NCBI RefSeq assembly: GCF_022024055.1
Contig: NZ_CP091788.1
Coordinates: forward strand, 1,922,001 to 1,986,000
Length of the DNA stretch: 64,000 nucleotides
DNA from: Prevotella sp. E2-28
Lineage (GTDB): Bacteria; Bacteroidota; Bacteroidia; Bacteroidales; Bacteroidaceae
Direction of reading: 5' to 3'
A model generated the notes under the pieces. It was not told the origin of the DNA. It saw only the letters and a program-made list of their open reading frames with translations, and made no database searches. Below are positions 8,813 through 19,356 of this stretch, piece after piece. A program made the translations under genes and the position numbers. Position 1 is the stretch's first letter. Each line of letters begins with the position of its first letter.

Positions 8813-8849
8813 AACTCTTTATTATGAATTATGAACTTAGAACTATGAA

Positions 8850-10388
<1,539 letters not shown>

Positions 10389-10429
10389 TTAATATTTAAA
10401 GTTTTTTTTTATGCTAGATAAAGGCTCTG

Positions 10430-10460
10430 CAAAGGTAAGAAAAAAAAGCAAAACCGCAAA
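10430..10460 (-). promoter_or_regulatory. Promoter of the ATP synthase operon
   Basis: On the minus strand TTTG (10457-10460) is followed after 19 bases by TACCTTTG (10430-10437), a full match to the Bacteroidetes -33/-7 consensus, 54 bases upstream of atpD. Confidence 0.7.
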
Positions 10461-10513
10461 GGAGTGACTTACTTTTTTTTGAAAGTAATTACTTTTTAAA
10501 TAAAAAATTAGGA

Positions 10514-11128
10514 CTAAACAAAGTCTAGCCCTATACTGTTGACTGCAGAGTGTGCAAGTCGTTGGTACATCAACCCAAGTTCCGAGAAACGGATAATTGC
10601 CTGCATGGCAGCCTTGCGGAGTGGAATGTATGGGGATTGCAATGCTGCTAGCGCTTGGTCGATAAACTCATTGATGCCGCGCTCATTGGGTTCTTGCTTG
10701 TTCATAAAGAGCCGAGCTAGAATATGATAGCCGCATAGCTGAGTCAAATCTTCTGGTGAAGCTAACCATTGATAGGCTTTCTCGGCAGCAAATGGCAAAT
10801 GCTGGTAGAGGTTGAAAGCTGCTTGTTCGGCTATTTCCAGGTTGTCAGTCTGCTCCATCCATATATCTGCCACTTCTGGAAGCATTTTTGATGGAGGCAT
10901 TATCATTGTAGCCAGTATTTTGCATTCGCGTACATTTTCTTTCCAAAGTGCGATAGCAAGCTCATAGTTTTCACCGATTTCATCGGCCATTTCACGCAGA
11001 CGGGGTAATGTGGCACCCCAATTGAGGTGGTAGTTCGCCCCCTTATCACGCATGGACTTAGCAACTTGTCCGTCCATCATTTGGCGGAATGACAGTTTTA
11101 TCTCTTTTACCTGTTCTTGTATATTCAT
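10514..11128 (-). CDS. DNA alkylation repair-like (AlkD/HEAT-like) protein
   Basis: 204 aa, wholly helical in appearance. The order of short helical repeats and the segments WGATLPRLREMADEIGENYE, ALWKENVRECKILATMIM and LCGYHILARLFMNK resemble the HEAT-like fold of the AlkD DNA glycosylase group, which removes alkylated bases. The key aromatic and acidic residues of AlkD cannot be placed confidently by eye, so activity is uncertain; some family members bind DNA or protein without glycosylase activity. Its ATG overlaps the stop of the DPP III gene (11125-11128), implying translational coupling. Confidence 0.6.
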   Translation of the reverse strand: MNIQEQVKEIKLSFRQMMDGQVAKSMRDKGANYHLNWGATLPRLREMADEIGENYELAIALWKENVRECKILATMIMPPSKMLPEVADIWMEQTDNLEIAEQAAFNLYQHLPFAAEKAYQWLASPEDLTQLCGYHILARLFMNKQEPNERGINEFIDQALAALQSPYIPLRKAAMQAIIRFSELGLMYQRLAHSAVNSIGLDFV

Positions 11129-13074
11129 ACTAATGTAGCGTATTCTGTACTATAGCGCATCATCTGATGGTCATACGATTCTGAGTAGTTGACTTGGATA
11201 TCTGTAATTTCTCCGTTTTCATCAAGGATAGGCAATAACCAAGGATTTATGAAACCTTTATACGGAGCCAAATTCAACTTCTTGTACCTCTCCAATACCT
11301 CTGTATGCAAATCTGCATCGATCTGTACGGCATAATCCTCTACAAGCTGACGGGCTGCCTCGAAGTCGCCCTCACTTTTTATACGCTGAATCTCTGCTAA
11401 TAATTGTGCTATCAGCGCTCTGAGTTCATTGTAGTCCTCAATTTCAAGTTCATAGACCCCCTTCTCATGCGTCAGTCTCATGTGTTTTGCATGAGCAAGG
11501 CACCATCTGGCTATTAAAGCGCGGTTTCTCATGTGGGCCTCTTCTATCTGATGACCTGGCTGAATACGTACCAATTGGGTCATCAGCCCATTTAACATAT
11601 ACGTGAAGTAATGAGCTTTATATGCTTCATTATCAGGAAGAAGACCTAATTCTACAAGTTTGTTGTCCGCTATGTAGTACAATCCAAATAAATCAGCTCT
11701 CGCCTCCTCTATCGTATTGCCATAAGCCTTCAATGCATCAGGATCAGTGCCAGGTAGCAACTGGCCGCTTCCATGTCCTAAGCATTCATGTAAATCGGTG
11801 TGCAAGTCATCGCAGGCATCACCATATTTCTCGATTAAATCAAGAATCTTGGGGTCTTTGATAAACTCCTCGCGAAATCCATTACCGTGAGCAGCCTTGT
11901 TGTACGCTTCTGTAATATTGCTAATTGTGATACTCTTTGAGCCATAGCGGGCACGAATCCAGTCGGCATTAGGCAGATTAATACCTATTGCTGTTGAAGG
12001 ATACTCGTCGCCCCCCAGCATGGCAGCACAGATTACGTTGGCAATTACCCCTTTGACCGTTTTCTTTTTAAATCGGGGATCTACAGGGGAATGATCCTCA
12101 AACCATTGTGCATTATCACTAATGGTACGAGTGCGAGAAGTGGCGTTTTCATCGATATATTCCACGAGCCCCTCCCATGATCCCTTCAGGCCAAGTGGGT
12201 CACCATAAACCTCAATAAAGCCATTGATAAAGTCTATCTTGGTATCGGTGGTTTGCAACCATTTAATAGAATATTCATCGAATAGGCTTAAACCGCCTGT
12301 TTGATAATATTTTATGAGTATTTCTATTACCTCTTTCTGACGCTCGTTTTCTGCAACACCTGATGCTTTCTTTAGCCAATAAACGATGTGTCGGATAGCG
12401 TTGGCATAATGCCCCTCAGAACACCAAACTTTTTCTTTTATCACACCATCTTCCTTAACCAAAGTAGTGTTGAGGCCATAAGATGGCGACTCATGACCAT
12501 CAACTTCCTTCATTGCAGCATAGAACTCCTCAGCTTCTTGTTGTGTAACGTTTTGATAAAAGTTACAGGCAGATGTTGCTACAAGGTCAACACCGTCAGT
12601 CTTGTTAACGCGCTTTGAAAGAATCTCTGGATTGAAAATGACAGGGGCAATCTCGTTGTATAAATCTTCAATACTCTGCCCTTCCTTTAAAGGTAATCGT
12701 GTGGCATCGACGATTTTCAAGCATTTCTTTAGGAAATCCTCGCTGAATTCTGGCTTAAACTTTTCACAACCATAATGATGGTAAATGCCATTTGAGAACC
12801 ATACACGCTTCAAATAAACCTGAAGTGCTTGAAAATCACTATTTTCTCTTGGTACTCGGAGGTCACTACATATTACTTCCAATGTCTTACGAATACGTAA
12901 GTTGAATTTTCCGAATTGGTCAAACGTAATGTCCCTGCCGTAAAGTGTTGCCTTTGCAAGATAATAGATGAGACGTTTCTGTTGAAGTGTCAGCTGCTCG
13001 AATCCGTTAAGGCGGTACCGTAGCATCTGTATATCAGCGAAACGCTCATCTGAATAATTAAAAGTAGATGTCAT
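11125..13074 (-). CDS. Dipeptidyl peptidase III (M49 family zinc peptidase)
   Basis: 649 aa. M49 enzymes remove dipeptides from the N-terminus of oligopeptides. The zinc motif HECLGH is at residues 429-434 (family pattern HExxGH), followed by GSGQLLPGTDP, and the second motif EEARAD begins at E456, supplying the third zinc ligand. No signal peptide is visible (start MTSTFNYSDERF), so it should act in the cytoplasm. It overlaps the AraC-type regulator by 17 bases at its start and the AlkD-like gene by 4 at its end, forming a three-gene unit. Confidence 0.92.
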   Translation of the reverse strand: MTSTFNYSDERFADIQMLRYRLNGFEQLTLQQKRLIYYLAKATLYGRDITFDQFGKFNLRIRKTLEVICSDLRVPRENSDFQALQVYLKRVWFSNGIYHHYGCEKFKPEFSEDFLKKCLKIVDATRLPLKEGQSIEDLYNEIAPVIFNPEILSKRVNKTDGVDLVATSACNFYQNVTQQEAEEFYAAMKEVDGHESPSYGLNTTLVKEDGVIKEKVWCSEGHYANAIRHIVYWLKKASGVAENERQKEVIEILIKYYQTGGLSLFDEYSIKWLQTTDTKIDFINGFIEVYGDPLGLKGSWEGLVEYIDENATSRTRTISDNAQWFEDHSPVDPRFKKKTVKGVIANVICAAMLGGDEYPSTAIGINLPNADWIRARYGSKSITISNITEAYNKAAHGNGFREEFIKDPKILDLIEKYGDACDDLHTDLHECLGHGSGQLLPGTDPDALKAYGNTIEEARADLFGLYYIADNKLVELGLLPDNEAYKAHYFTYMLNGLMTQLVRIQPGHQIEEAHMRNRALIARWCLAHAKHMRLTHEKGVYELEIEDYNELRALIAQLLAEIQRIKSEGDFEAARQLVEDYAVQIDADLHTEVLERYKKLNLAPYKGFINPWLLPILDENGEITDIQVNYSESYDHQMMRYSTEYATLV

Positions 13075-13519
13075 TTGCTTTTCTTTTTGCGGCTGACATC
13101 GATGTTGCGGAAGTGTGTTGTTGTTTATATTCCTTAGGGGTGATGCCAGTCACTTTGTAAAACGAGGCATAGAAAGACTGTCTGTTAGCAAACCCCACCA
13201 TATCACTCACCTCTTCAATGCGTAAGTTCTGATAGCGTTTGTCCAAAAGAATAGACATAGCTTCCTCAATTCGGTATTTGTTTACGAATGAGGTGTAATT
13301 CATGTGGAAACGCACGTTTACAACAGCAGAGATGTAACGTGTGTTGGTGCCAAGGTCAACTGCCAGTTGTTTAGCAGAGTAATTCTTGTCCTTGTACTTC
13401 TTCTGCATAACAATAACATTGAGGATCTTCTCCTTGAGTTCATCCATCAATGCGGGGCTTACTAAACTGCGATAAACCGCTTCTTTTTCCTGTTTCTCGT
13501 TGATATTATACTTATTCAT
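13058..13519 (-). CDS. AraC-type helix-turn-helix regulator (HTH domain only)
   Basis: 153 aa. Residues about 45-140 form the double helix-turn-helix of AraC regulators: SAKQLAVDLGTNTRYISAVV for the first and IEEVSDMVGFANRQSFYASF with KVTGITPKEYKQ for the second. The N-terminal 40 residues are charged and too short to be a sugar-binding or receiver domain, so the signal is unknown. It is the first gene of the unit with DPP III and the AlkD-like gene and may control it. The tail is rich in Ser, Ala and basic residues. Confidence 0.85.
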   Translation of the reverse strand: MNKYNINEKQEKEAVYRSLVSPALMDELKEKILNVIVMQKKYKDKNYSAKQLAVDLGTNTRYISAVVNVRFHMNYTSFVNKYRIEEAMSILLDKRYQNLRIEEVSDMVGFANRQSFYASFYKVTGITPKEYKQQHTSATSMSAAKRKANDIYF

Positions 13520-13569
13520 ATAAGCGTCCTCCTTTTACGATTTTTATTTCTGTGTCGCTTAATTTTCTG

Positions 13570-13602
13570 CAAATATACAATTTTTTTTCATAATGTAAAC
13601 AA
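13570..13602 (-). promoter_or_regulatory. Promoter of the AraC-DPP III-AlkD-like unit
   Basis: Minus strand: TTG (13600-13602) and TATATTTG (13570-13577), spacing 22 bases, about 50 bases upstream of the regulator ATG. It fits the Bacteroidetes consensus at the long end of the spacing range. Confidence 0.5.
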
Positions 13603-13661
13603 CTTTTTGGCAGAAATATCAAAAAAGTATGAAAATAGCTGCCAAAAATGATATTTTTTTG

Positions 13662-13670
13662 TATCTTTGC
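13662..13670 (+). promoter_or_regulatory. Promoter -7 element for the purU-his-lys operon
   Basis: TATCTTTGC on the plus strand, 30 bases before the purU ATG at 13700; perfect -7 element, weak -33. Confidence 0.55.
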
Positions 13671-13699
13671 ACGTTGAAAAAGAGATTTTTAAGATAGAA

Positions 13700-14563
13700 A
13701 TGAAACCAACAGCAATTTTACTTCTGCACTGCCCAGACCAACAGGGTATTATTTCGGAAGTTACAAAATTCATCACAGACAACAAAGGAAACATTGTTGA
13801 CTTGGATCAGTATGTAGACCATCAGGATGGAATGTTTTTCATGCGCGTTCAGTGGGAACTTGATTCGTTCCTCATACCACGTGAAAAGATAAAAGAGTAC
13901 ATAGAGACTCTTTACATGCAGCGCTATCAGATTGAGTTCAGTCTCTATTTCAGTGACCAGCGTCCTCGTATGGCAATTTTCGTATCAAAGATGAGCCATT
14001 GTCTTTACGACCTTCTGGCACGTTGGAAGGCAGGCGAGTTTGCATGTGATATTCCCTGCATCGTTAGTAATCATGAGGATTTGCGCTATGTAGCCGAGCA
14101 GTTTGATATCCCTTATTATGTCTGGTCTATCAAGAAAGACCACTCTAACAAGGCTGAGGTGGAAGAGGCTGAGATGAAGTTGCTCAAGGAGAATGGCATT
14201 ACTTTCATTGTCTTGGCTCGTTACATGCAGATTATCAGCGACGATATGATTGCAGCATATCCGCACCATATTATAAACATACACCACTCTTTCTTGCCAG
14301 CCTTTATCGGTGCTAAGCCTTATCATCAGGCTTGGGAGCGTGGCGTGAAGATTATTGGTGCCACCAGTCATTATGTGACAGCTGAACTGGATGCAGGTCC
14401 TATCATTGAGCAGGACGTTACGCGTATTACTCATAAGGATACCCCTGAGAGCCTCGTACTCAAAGGTAAGGATTTGGAGAAGATAGTCCTTTCTAGAGCC
14501 GTGTCAAAGCATATCCAGCGTAAGATTCTTACCTATAAGAACAAGACCATTATTTTTAGCTAA
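13700..14563 (+). CDS. purU: Formyltetrahydrofolate deformylase
   Basis: 287 aa from ATG 13700; an in-frame ATG at 13667 lies inside the promoter region and is rejected. PurU hydrolyses 10-formyltetrahydrofolate to formate and tetrahydrofolate, balancing the one-carbon pool. The first 80 residues are an ACT-type domain (AILLLHCPDQQGIISEVTKF), and the rest is a formyltransferase fold. It carries INIHHSFLPAFIGAKPYHQA with the catalytic His of the Asn-His-Asp triad, and VTAELDAGPIIEQD with the Asp. It is the first gene of a long operon, 7 bases before hisH. Confidence 0.94.
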   Translation: MKPTAILLLHCPDQQGIISEVTKFITDNKGNIVDLDQYVDHQDGMFFMRVQWELDSFLIPREKIKEYIETLYMQRYQIEFSLYFSDQRPRMAIFVSKMSHCLYDLLARWKAGEFACDIPCIVSNHEDLRYVAEQFDIPYYVWSIKKDHSNKAEVEEAEMKLLKENGITFIVLARYMQIISDDMIAAYPHHIINIHHSFLPAFIGAKPYHQAWERGVKIIGATSHYVTAELDAGPIIEQDVTRITHKDTPESLVLKGKDLEKIVLSRAVSKHIQRKILTYKNKTIIFS

Positions 14564-14570
14564 AGTTTAT

Positions 14571-15158
14571 ATGCAAGTAGCAGTCGTTAAATATAACGCA
14601 GGCAACATCTATTCTGTGATGAACGCCCTGAAACGTTTAGGGGTGGAACCATTACTGACGGATGATGCCAACATACTACAACAGGCTGACCGCGTGCTGT
14701 TCCCTGGTCAGGGTGAAGCTAGCGGTGCTATGGCTTATCTGCGTGAACACGGTTTAGATCGTGTTATCCGTTCGCTTACTCAGCCAGTGCTTGGCATCTG
14801 TATCGGCCAGCAGCTACTCTGTCGCCATTCTGAGGAAGGCGATGTAGATTGCCTCGGCATTTTCGATGCTGATGTAAAGCGTTTCTCCCCTACCCGTCAT
14901 GAGGAGAAAGTCCCTTGCATGGGATGGAATAAGATTTACGATACGAAGTCGGATATCATGACAGGCGTTGAGGGACAGTATGTTTATTTCGTACATAGTT
15001 ATTATGTCCCCCTTTGTGATGAGACGATAGCAGTAGCTGACTATGTGCAGCCTTATTCTGCTGCCTTGCATAAAGATAACTTCTATGCCACCCAGTTCCA
15101 TCCAGAGAAAAGCGGGAGCGTAGGAGAACGAATCATTAGAAATTTCTTAGAACTATGA
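14571..15158 (+). CDS. hisH: Imidazole glycerol phosphate synthase glutaminase subunit
   Basis: 195 aa class I glutamine amidotransferase that feeds ammonia to HisF. The nucleophile is C77 in GICIGQQLL, and the His/Glu pair lies in QFHPEKSG near the C-terminus. The N-terminal VAVVKYNAGNIYSVMNALKR is typical of HisH. Its stop overlaps the hisA start by four bases (ATGA). The order hisH-hisA-hisF-hisIE is a common Bacteroidetes arrangement for the last part of histidine synthesis; hisG, hisD, hisC and hisB are not in the window. Confidence 0.95.
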   Translation: MQVAVVKYNAGNIYSVMNALKRLGVEPLLTDDANILQQADRVLFPGQGEASGAMAYLREHGLDRVIRSLTQPVLGICIGQQLLCRHSEEGDVDCLGIFDADVKRFSPTRHEEKVPCMGWNKIYDTKSDIMTGVEGQYVYFVHSYYVPLCDETIAVADYVQPYSAALHKDNFYATQFHPEKSGSVGERIIRNFLEL

Positions 15159-15889
15159 TAGAACTGATACCAGCAATAGATATCATTGATGGCAGTTGCG
15201 TACGACTGACAAAAGGCGATTACGACCAGAAAACTGTGTATGGAGACCCTTTGGAGATGGCTCGCCAGTTCGAGGAAATCGGCTATCACAGACTTCATGT
15301 CGTTGACCTTGATGGTGCCAAGTCGCGTCATATTGTCAACAGCAGAGTACTTAGTCATCTGGCAGCAGAGACGTCACTCACGATAGATTTCGGTGGTGGC
15401 ATCAAGACCGACGATGATATCGGCAAGGCTTTTGAATCAGGTGCGTCTATGGTGACTATCGGTTCTGTAGCCGTCACTAATCCAGAGCTTTTGGAGCGCT
15501 GGCTGAATAAATACGGCCCTGAGCGTATCATCTTAGGAGCCGATGTTCGTAATGGACGTATCAGTATCAATGGATGGAAGGAAGATTCCGAACAGGAGTT
15601 GCTCTCATTCCTGAAACACTATGTTGATATGGGTGTGAAGAATGTGCTCTGTACGGAGATTTCGAAAGACGGCACCCTGAGCGGTCCTGCCATACCATTA
15701 TATAAATCGGTGATGGAAGCCTACCCTGATATGCATCTTATTGCAAGTGGTGGTGTCAGTTCCATTGACGATATCAAGGCATTAGAAGCAGCGGGCATCC
15801 CTGCAGTCGTATTTGGCAAAGCTATTTACGAGGGACGTATTAATCTGAAAGAACTATGGGACTGGCAAAACGAATCATACCGTGCTTAG
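15155..15889 (+). CDS. hisA: ProFAR isomerase HisA
   Basis: 244 aa (beta/alpha)8 barrel enzyme that performs the Amadori rearrangement of ProFAR to PRFAR. The catalytic acid is Asp in [19 protein letters not shown] near the N-terminus; the second catalytic Asp is in [16 protein letters not shown]. Phosphate-binding loops GGGIKTDDD and ASGGVSS are in place. It overlaps hisH by 4 bases and hisF by 34, so the three are tightly coupled. Confidence 0.95.
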   Translation: MIELIPAIDIIDGSCVRLTKGDYDQKTVYGDPLEMARQFEEIGYHRLHVVDLDGAKSRHIVNSRVLSHLAAETSLTIDFGGGIKTDDDIGKAFESGASMVTIGSVAVTNPELLERWLNKYGPERIILGADVRNGRISINGWKEDSEQELLSFLKHYVDMGVKNVLCTEISKDGTLSGPAIPLYKSVMEAYPDMHLIASGGVSSIDDIKALEAAGIPAVVFGKAIYEGRINLKELWDWQNESYRA

Positions 15890-16614
15890 ACGTTAAGGAC
15901 GGCGAGACCGTCAAGGGCATAAACTTCGTGCAACTTAGGAGTGCCGGAGACCCTGTGGAATTAGGCAAGGCCTATAGTCAGGCTGGTGCCGATGAATTGG
16001 TGTTCCTTGATATTACAGCCAGTTTCGAAGGGCGTAAGACGTTCACCGAGATGGTCACCAAAGTGGCTCAGCAGCTCAGCATCCCCTTTACTGTGGGTGG
16101 TGGTATCAATGAGCTGGCTGACGTGGAGCGAATGCTTTACGCTGGTGCTGATAAGGTGAGTATCAATAGCGCTGCGCTTCGCAATCCCCATCTTATAGAA
16201 GAGGTGGCCAGCCGTTTTGGCTCTCAGGTATGTGTTGTTGCCATTGATGCCCGCCTCGATCCAGATGGATGGCATTGCTATCTGAAAGGCGGACGCGAGC
16301 GTACTGAGCGCGGCTTGTTTGAATGGGCTCATGAGGTTCAGGAGCGTGGAGCGGGTGAAATCCTTTTCACAAGTATGAACCATGATGGTGTGAAAAACGG
16401 CTATGCTAACGAGGCTTTGGCTCAGTTGGCTGATAACCTTAACATTCCCATTATCGCAAGTGGAGGTGCTGGAAAGAAGGAGCACTTCAAGGATGTGTTC
16501 ACGCAGGGTCATGCTGATGCCGCATTGGCTGCCAGCGTATTCCACTTCGGCGAGATACCCATACCAGAATTAAAACAATACTTAACACAAGAAGGAATAA
16601 ACGTAAGACTATGA
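15856..16614 (+). CDS. hisF: Imidazole glycerol phosphate synthase cyclase subunit
   Basis: 252 aa barrel partner of HisH; it closes the imidazole ring and releases [25 protein letters not shown] is the diagnostic N-terminus with the first catalytic Asp, and [16 protein letters not shown] carries the second. The chosen ATG (MGLAKR) lies inside hisA; the overlap of 34 bases is needed to include the conserved start AKRIIPCLD. The C-terminal phosphate site [12 protein letters not shown] is present. Confidence 0.95.
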   Translation: MGLAKRIIPCLDVKDGETVKGINFVQLRSAGDPVELGKAYSQAGADELVFLDITASFEGRKTFTEMVTKVAQQLSIPFTVGGGINELADVERMLYAGADKVSINSAALRNPHLIEEVASRFGSQVCVVAIDARLDPDGWHCYLKGGRERTERGLFEWAHEVQERGAGEILFTSMNHDGVKNGYANEALAQLADNLNIPIIASGGAGKKEHFKDVFTQGHADAALAASVFHFGEIPIPELKQYLTQEGINVRL

Positions 16615-17258
16615 CAATAGATTTTGAAAAGATGGGCGGTTTGGTACCTGCCATCATACAGGATGCTGACACCAAGAATGTGCTGATGCTGGGCTTTATG
16701 AATGAAGAAGCCTACAAGAAGACCGTGGAAACGGGTAAGGTGACATTCTGGAGTCGTACACGTCAGACCCTTTGGACAAAGGGTGAAACCAGTGGTAATT
16801 TCTTGAATCTGGTTAGCATGGCTATCGACTGTGATAACGATACCCTGCTGGTTAAGGTTCATCCCATTGGCCCCACTTGCCATAAAGGTACGGATACCTG
16901 CTGGGGTGAGAACAACCAGAAGCCTGCCATCAGTTTCCTGACTGAGTTGCAGGATTTCATAGACAAGCGTTATCAGGAGATGCCTGAAGGCAGTTATACT
17001 ACCAAGCTCTTCCGTGACGGTGTCAACAAGATGGCACAGAAAGTTGGTGAGGAGGCTCTTGAGACTGTTATCGAAGCCACCAATGGTGATGACGAGCATC
17101 TGGTTTATGAGGCATCCGACCTTCTTTATCACTTATTGGTACTGCTCACCAGTAAAGGGCTGCGCATAGAAAATATTGCAGAAGAGCTTCATCGTCGCCA
17201 TGACCCCGAATGGGATGCTAAGCGACGCAAGGCGAAAGCTGCAGGCGAAATGAAATAA
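16611..17258 (+). CDS. hisI: Bifunctional phosphoribosyl-AMP cyclohydrolase / phosphoribosyl-ATP pyrophosphatase
   Basis: 215 aa fusion (HisIE). The N-terminal half is HisI, with [38 protein letters not shown] and the metal-binding Cys region [10 protein letters not shown]. The C-terminal half is HisE, an all-helical pyrophosphatase with [12 protein letters not shown] and [13 protein letters not shown]. Together they perform steps two and three of histidine synthesis. The ATG overlaps the hisF stop by 4 bases. Confidence 0.95.
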   Translation: MTIDFEKMGGLVPAIIQDADTKNVLMLGFMNEEAYKKTVETGKVTFWSRTRQTLWTKGETSGNFLNLVSMAIDCDNDTLLVKVHPIGPTCHKGTDTCWGENNQKPAISFLTELQDFIDKRYQEMPEGSYTTKLFRDGVNKMAQKVGEEALETVIEATNGDDEHLVYEASDLLYHLLVLLTSKGLRIENIAEELHRRHDPEWDAKRRKAKAAGEMK

Positions 17259-17288
17259 CAATTCTGTTTCAGATAAATCCACGTATAG

Positions 17289-17993
17289 ATGCTGATAGAA
17301 TACAAGAATGTGACGGTATGCCAGAAGGATGGTATTCCTGTCTTGAAAGAAGTTAACTTCCACATTGGCGAGGGAGAGTTCATATATATAATAGGTAAGG
17401 TGGGCTCTGGCAAGAGTACTCTGTTGAAGACCATTTATGCCGAACTGTTTATCGACGAAGGCGAGGAAGCTAAGGTGCTGGATCATGATATGCTCGTCTT
17501 GAAGCGTAAGCAGATACCTGCCTTGCGACGTCAGATGGGTGTGGTATTCCAGGACTTCCAGCTCTTAGCCGACCGTTCCGTATCCAAGAATCTGGAGTTT
17601 GTGCTCAGGGCTACAGGCTGGAAGAACAAGACTGAGATTCAGGAGCGTATTGACCAAGTGCTCAGTGATGTCAACATGATTGAGAAGAAAGACAAGATGC
17701 CTCATGAACTGTCTGGCGGCGAGAAGCAGCGTATAGCTATTGCCCGTGCTATTCTGAACTCACCGAAACTGATTGTTGCCGATGAGCCTACTGCCAATCT
17801 TGACCCAGAGACGGCCGACGGCATCATGCAGCTCTTGCGTCAGATTTCACAGACGGGCACTGCCGTCCTGATGTCCACTCACAACATCCCCCTTCTCGAC
17901 AAATATCCTGGCATCGTTTATCGTTGCTATGAGGAGCATCTTGAGGAAATCACTAACGATTACAATAAGATGCAGATAGAAGAGGAAGACTAA
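17289..17993 (+). CDS. ftsE: FtsE-type ABC transporter ATPase
   Basis: 234 aa, a single ABC domain. Walker A GKVGSGKST is at residues 36-44, the signature LSGGEKQR follows in the second half, and Walker B is LIVADEPTANLD. The sequence MGVVFQDFQLLADRSVSKNL resembles FtsE, which with FtsX regulates cell-wall hydrolases at division. No ftsX-like permease is next to it here, so the partner must be elsewhere; the name rests on resemblance. It sits 30 bases after hisIE and 31 before the aspartate kinase gene. Confidence 0.75.
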   Translation: MLIEYKNVTVCQKDGIPVLKEVNFHIGEGEFIYIIGKVGSGKSTLLKTIYAELFIDEGEEAKVLDHDMLVLKRKQIPALRRQMGVVFQDFQLLADRSVSKNLEFVLRATGWKNKTEIQERIDQVLSDVNMIEKKDKMPHELSGGEKQRIAIARAILNSPKLIVADEPTANLDPETADGIMQLLRQISQTGTAVLMSTHNIPLLDKYPGIVYRCYEEHLEEITNDYNKMQIEEED

Positions 17994-18024
17994 ATCAGAT
18001 TATAAAAACTAAAAAGATAACGAT

Positions 18025-19341
18025 ATGAAGGTAATGAAATTCGGCGGTACCTCAGTTGGTACGCCACAGAGAATGAAAGAGGTGACTGCCTTGGTCACCA
18101 AGTCAGGCGAGCCTGTATTCGTGGTCCTTTCCGCTATGTCAGGCACAACCAATTCACTTGTTGAGATTTCCGACTATCTTTATAAGAAGAATCCTGACGG
18201 AGCCAACGAGGTTATCAATGCCTTGGAGCAGAAATACCTGCGTCACCTGCCCGAGCTCTACTCTACAGAGGAGTATCAGACGCTGACCCGTGATTTCCTT
18301 CATGAGGAGTTTGACTATCTGCGTTCGTTCACCAAGGAGCTGTTCACTTCTTTCGAGGAGAAGAACATCGTGGCTCAGGGCGAGATGATGTCAACAAACA
18401 TGGTTGTGAACTACATGAAGGAGCAGGGTATCAAGGCCGTGCTGCTTAATGCACTCGACTTCATGCGTACTGACAAGAATGCAGAGCCCGATCCTGTTTA
18501 TATCAAGGAGAAGCTGGCTGCGCTGATGGAGCAGAACGAAGGTGCACAGGTGTATATCACTCAGGGCTTCATCTGTCGTAACGCCTATGGCGAGATTGAC
18601 AATCTGCAGCGTGGTGGCTCTGACTATACCGCTTCTCTTGTTGGTGCTGCCCTGAATGCTGAGGAGATTCAGATCTGGACGGATATTGACGGTATGCACA
18701 ACAACGACCCACGTGTTGTTGACAAGACGCAGCCCGTTCATCAGTTGCATTTCGAAGAGGCTGCCGAGTTGGCTTACTTCGGAGCCAAGATCCTCCACCC
18801 CACTTGCGTGCAGCCTGCTAAGTATGCTGGCATTCCTGTACGCCTGTTGAACACCATGGATCCTGACGCCGAGGGAACTACCATTTCTAATTCTACTGAG
18901 TATGGTAAGATTAAGGCCGTAGCTGCAAAGGATAATATCACAGCTATCAAGATTAAGTCTTCACGTATGCTCTTGGCTACAGGTTTCCTGCGTAAGGTAT
19001 TCGAAATCTTCGAGAGCTATCAGACGCCTATCGATATGGTTTGTACCTCAGAGGTTGGTGTGTCAATGAGTATCGACAACTCAGCTAACCTTGGTGGTAT
19101 CATGGACGAGTTGAAGAAGTATGGCACCGTCACTGTTGATACTAACATGTGTATCATCTGTGTTGTAGGTGACCTGGATTGGTCGAACATTGGTTTCGAG
19201 ACCAAGGTCATGGAAGCCATGAAGGATATTCCTGTCCGAATGATTTCCTATGGCGGTAGTAACTACAACATTTCTTTCCTCATTCGTGAAGAAGATAAGA
19301 AACGTGCCCTTCAAAGTCTGAGCGACCATCTCTTCAACTAA
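18025..19341 (+). CDS. lysC: Aspartate kinase (monofunctional)
   Basis: 438 aa. It phosphorylates aspartate, the first step toward lysine, methionine and threonine. MKVMKFGGTSVGTPQRM is the family start; GEMMSTNMVVNYM and LQRGGSDYTASLVGAAL bind aspartate and ATP. The last 130 residues are two ACT domains (SRMLLATGFLRKVFEIFESY and ICVVGDLDWSNIGFETKV), the usual site of feedback control. There is no homoserine dehydrogenase domain. It is directly followed by lysA, so this isozyme probably serves lysine or diaminopimelate synthesis. Confidence 0.93.
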   Translation: MKVMKFGGTSVGTPQRMKEVTALVTKSGEPVFVVLSAMSGTTNSLVEISDYLYKKNPDGANEVINALEQKYLRHLPELYSTEEYQTLTRDFLHEEFDYLRSFTKELFTSFEEKNIVAQGEMMSTNMVVNYMKEQGIKAVLLNALDFMRTDKNAEPDPVYIKEKLAALMEQNEGAQVYITQGFICRNAYGEIDNLQRGGSDYTASLVGAALNAEEIQIWTDIDGMHNNDPRVVDKTQPVHQLHFEEAAELAYFGAKILHPTCVQPAKYAGIPVRLLNTMDPDAEGTTISNSTEYGKIKAVAAKDNITAIKIKSSRMLLATGFLRKVFEIFESYQTPIDMVCTSEVGVSMSIDNSANLGGIMDELKKYGTVTVDTNMCIICVVGDLDWSNIGFETKVMEAMKDIPVRMISYGGSNYNISFLIREEDKKRALQSLSDHLFN

Positions 19342-19356
19342 ATAATTCGTAAAAAG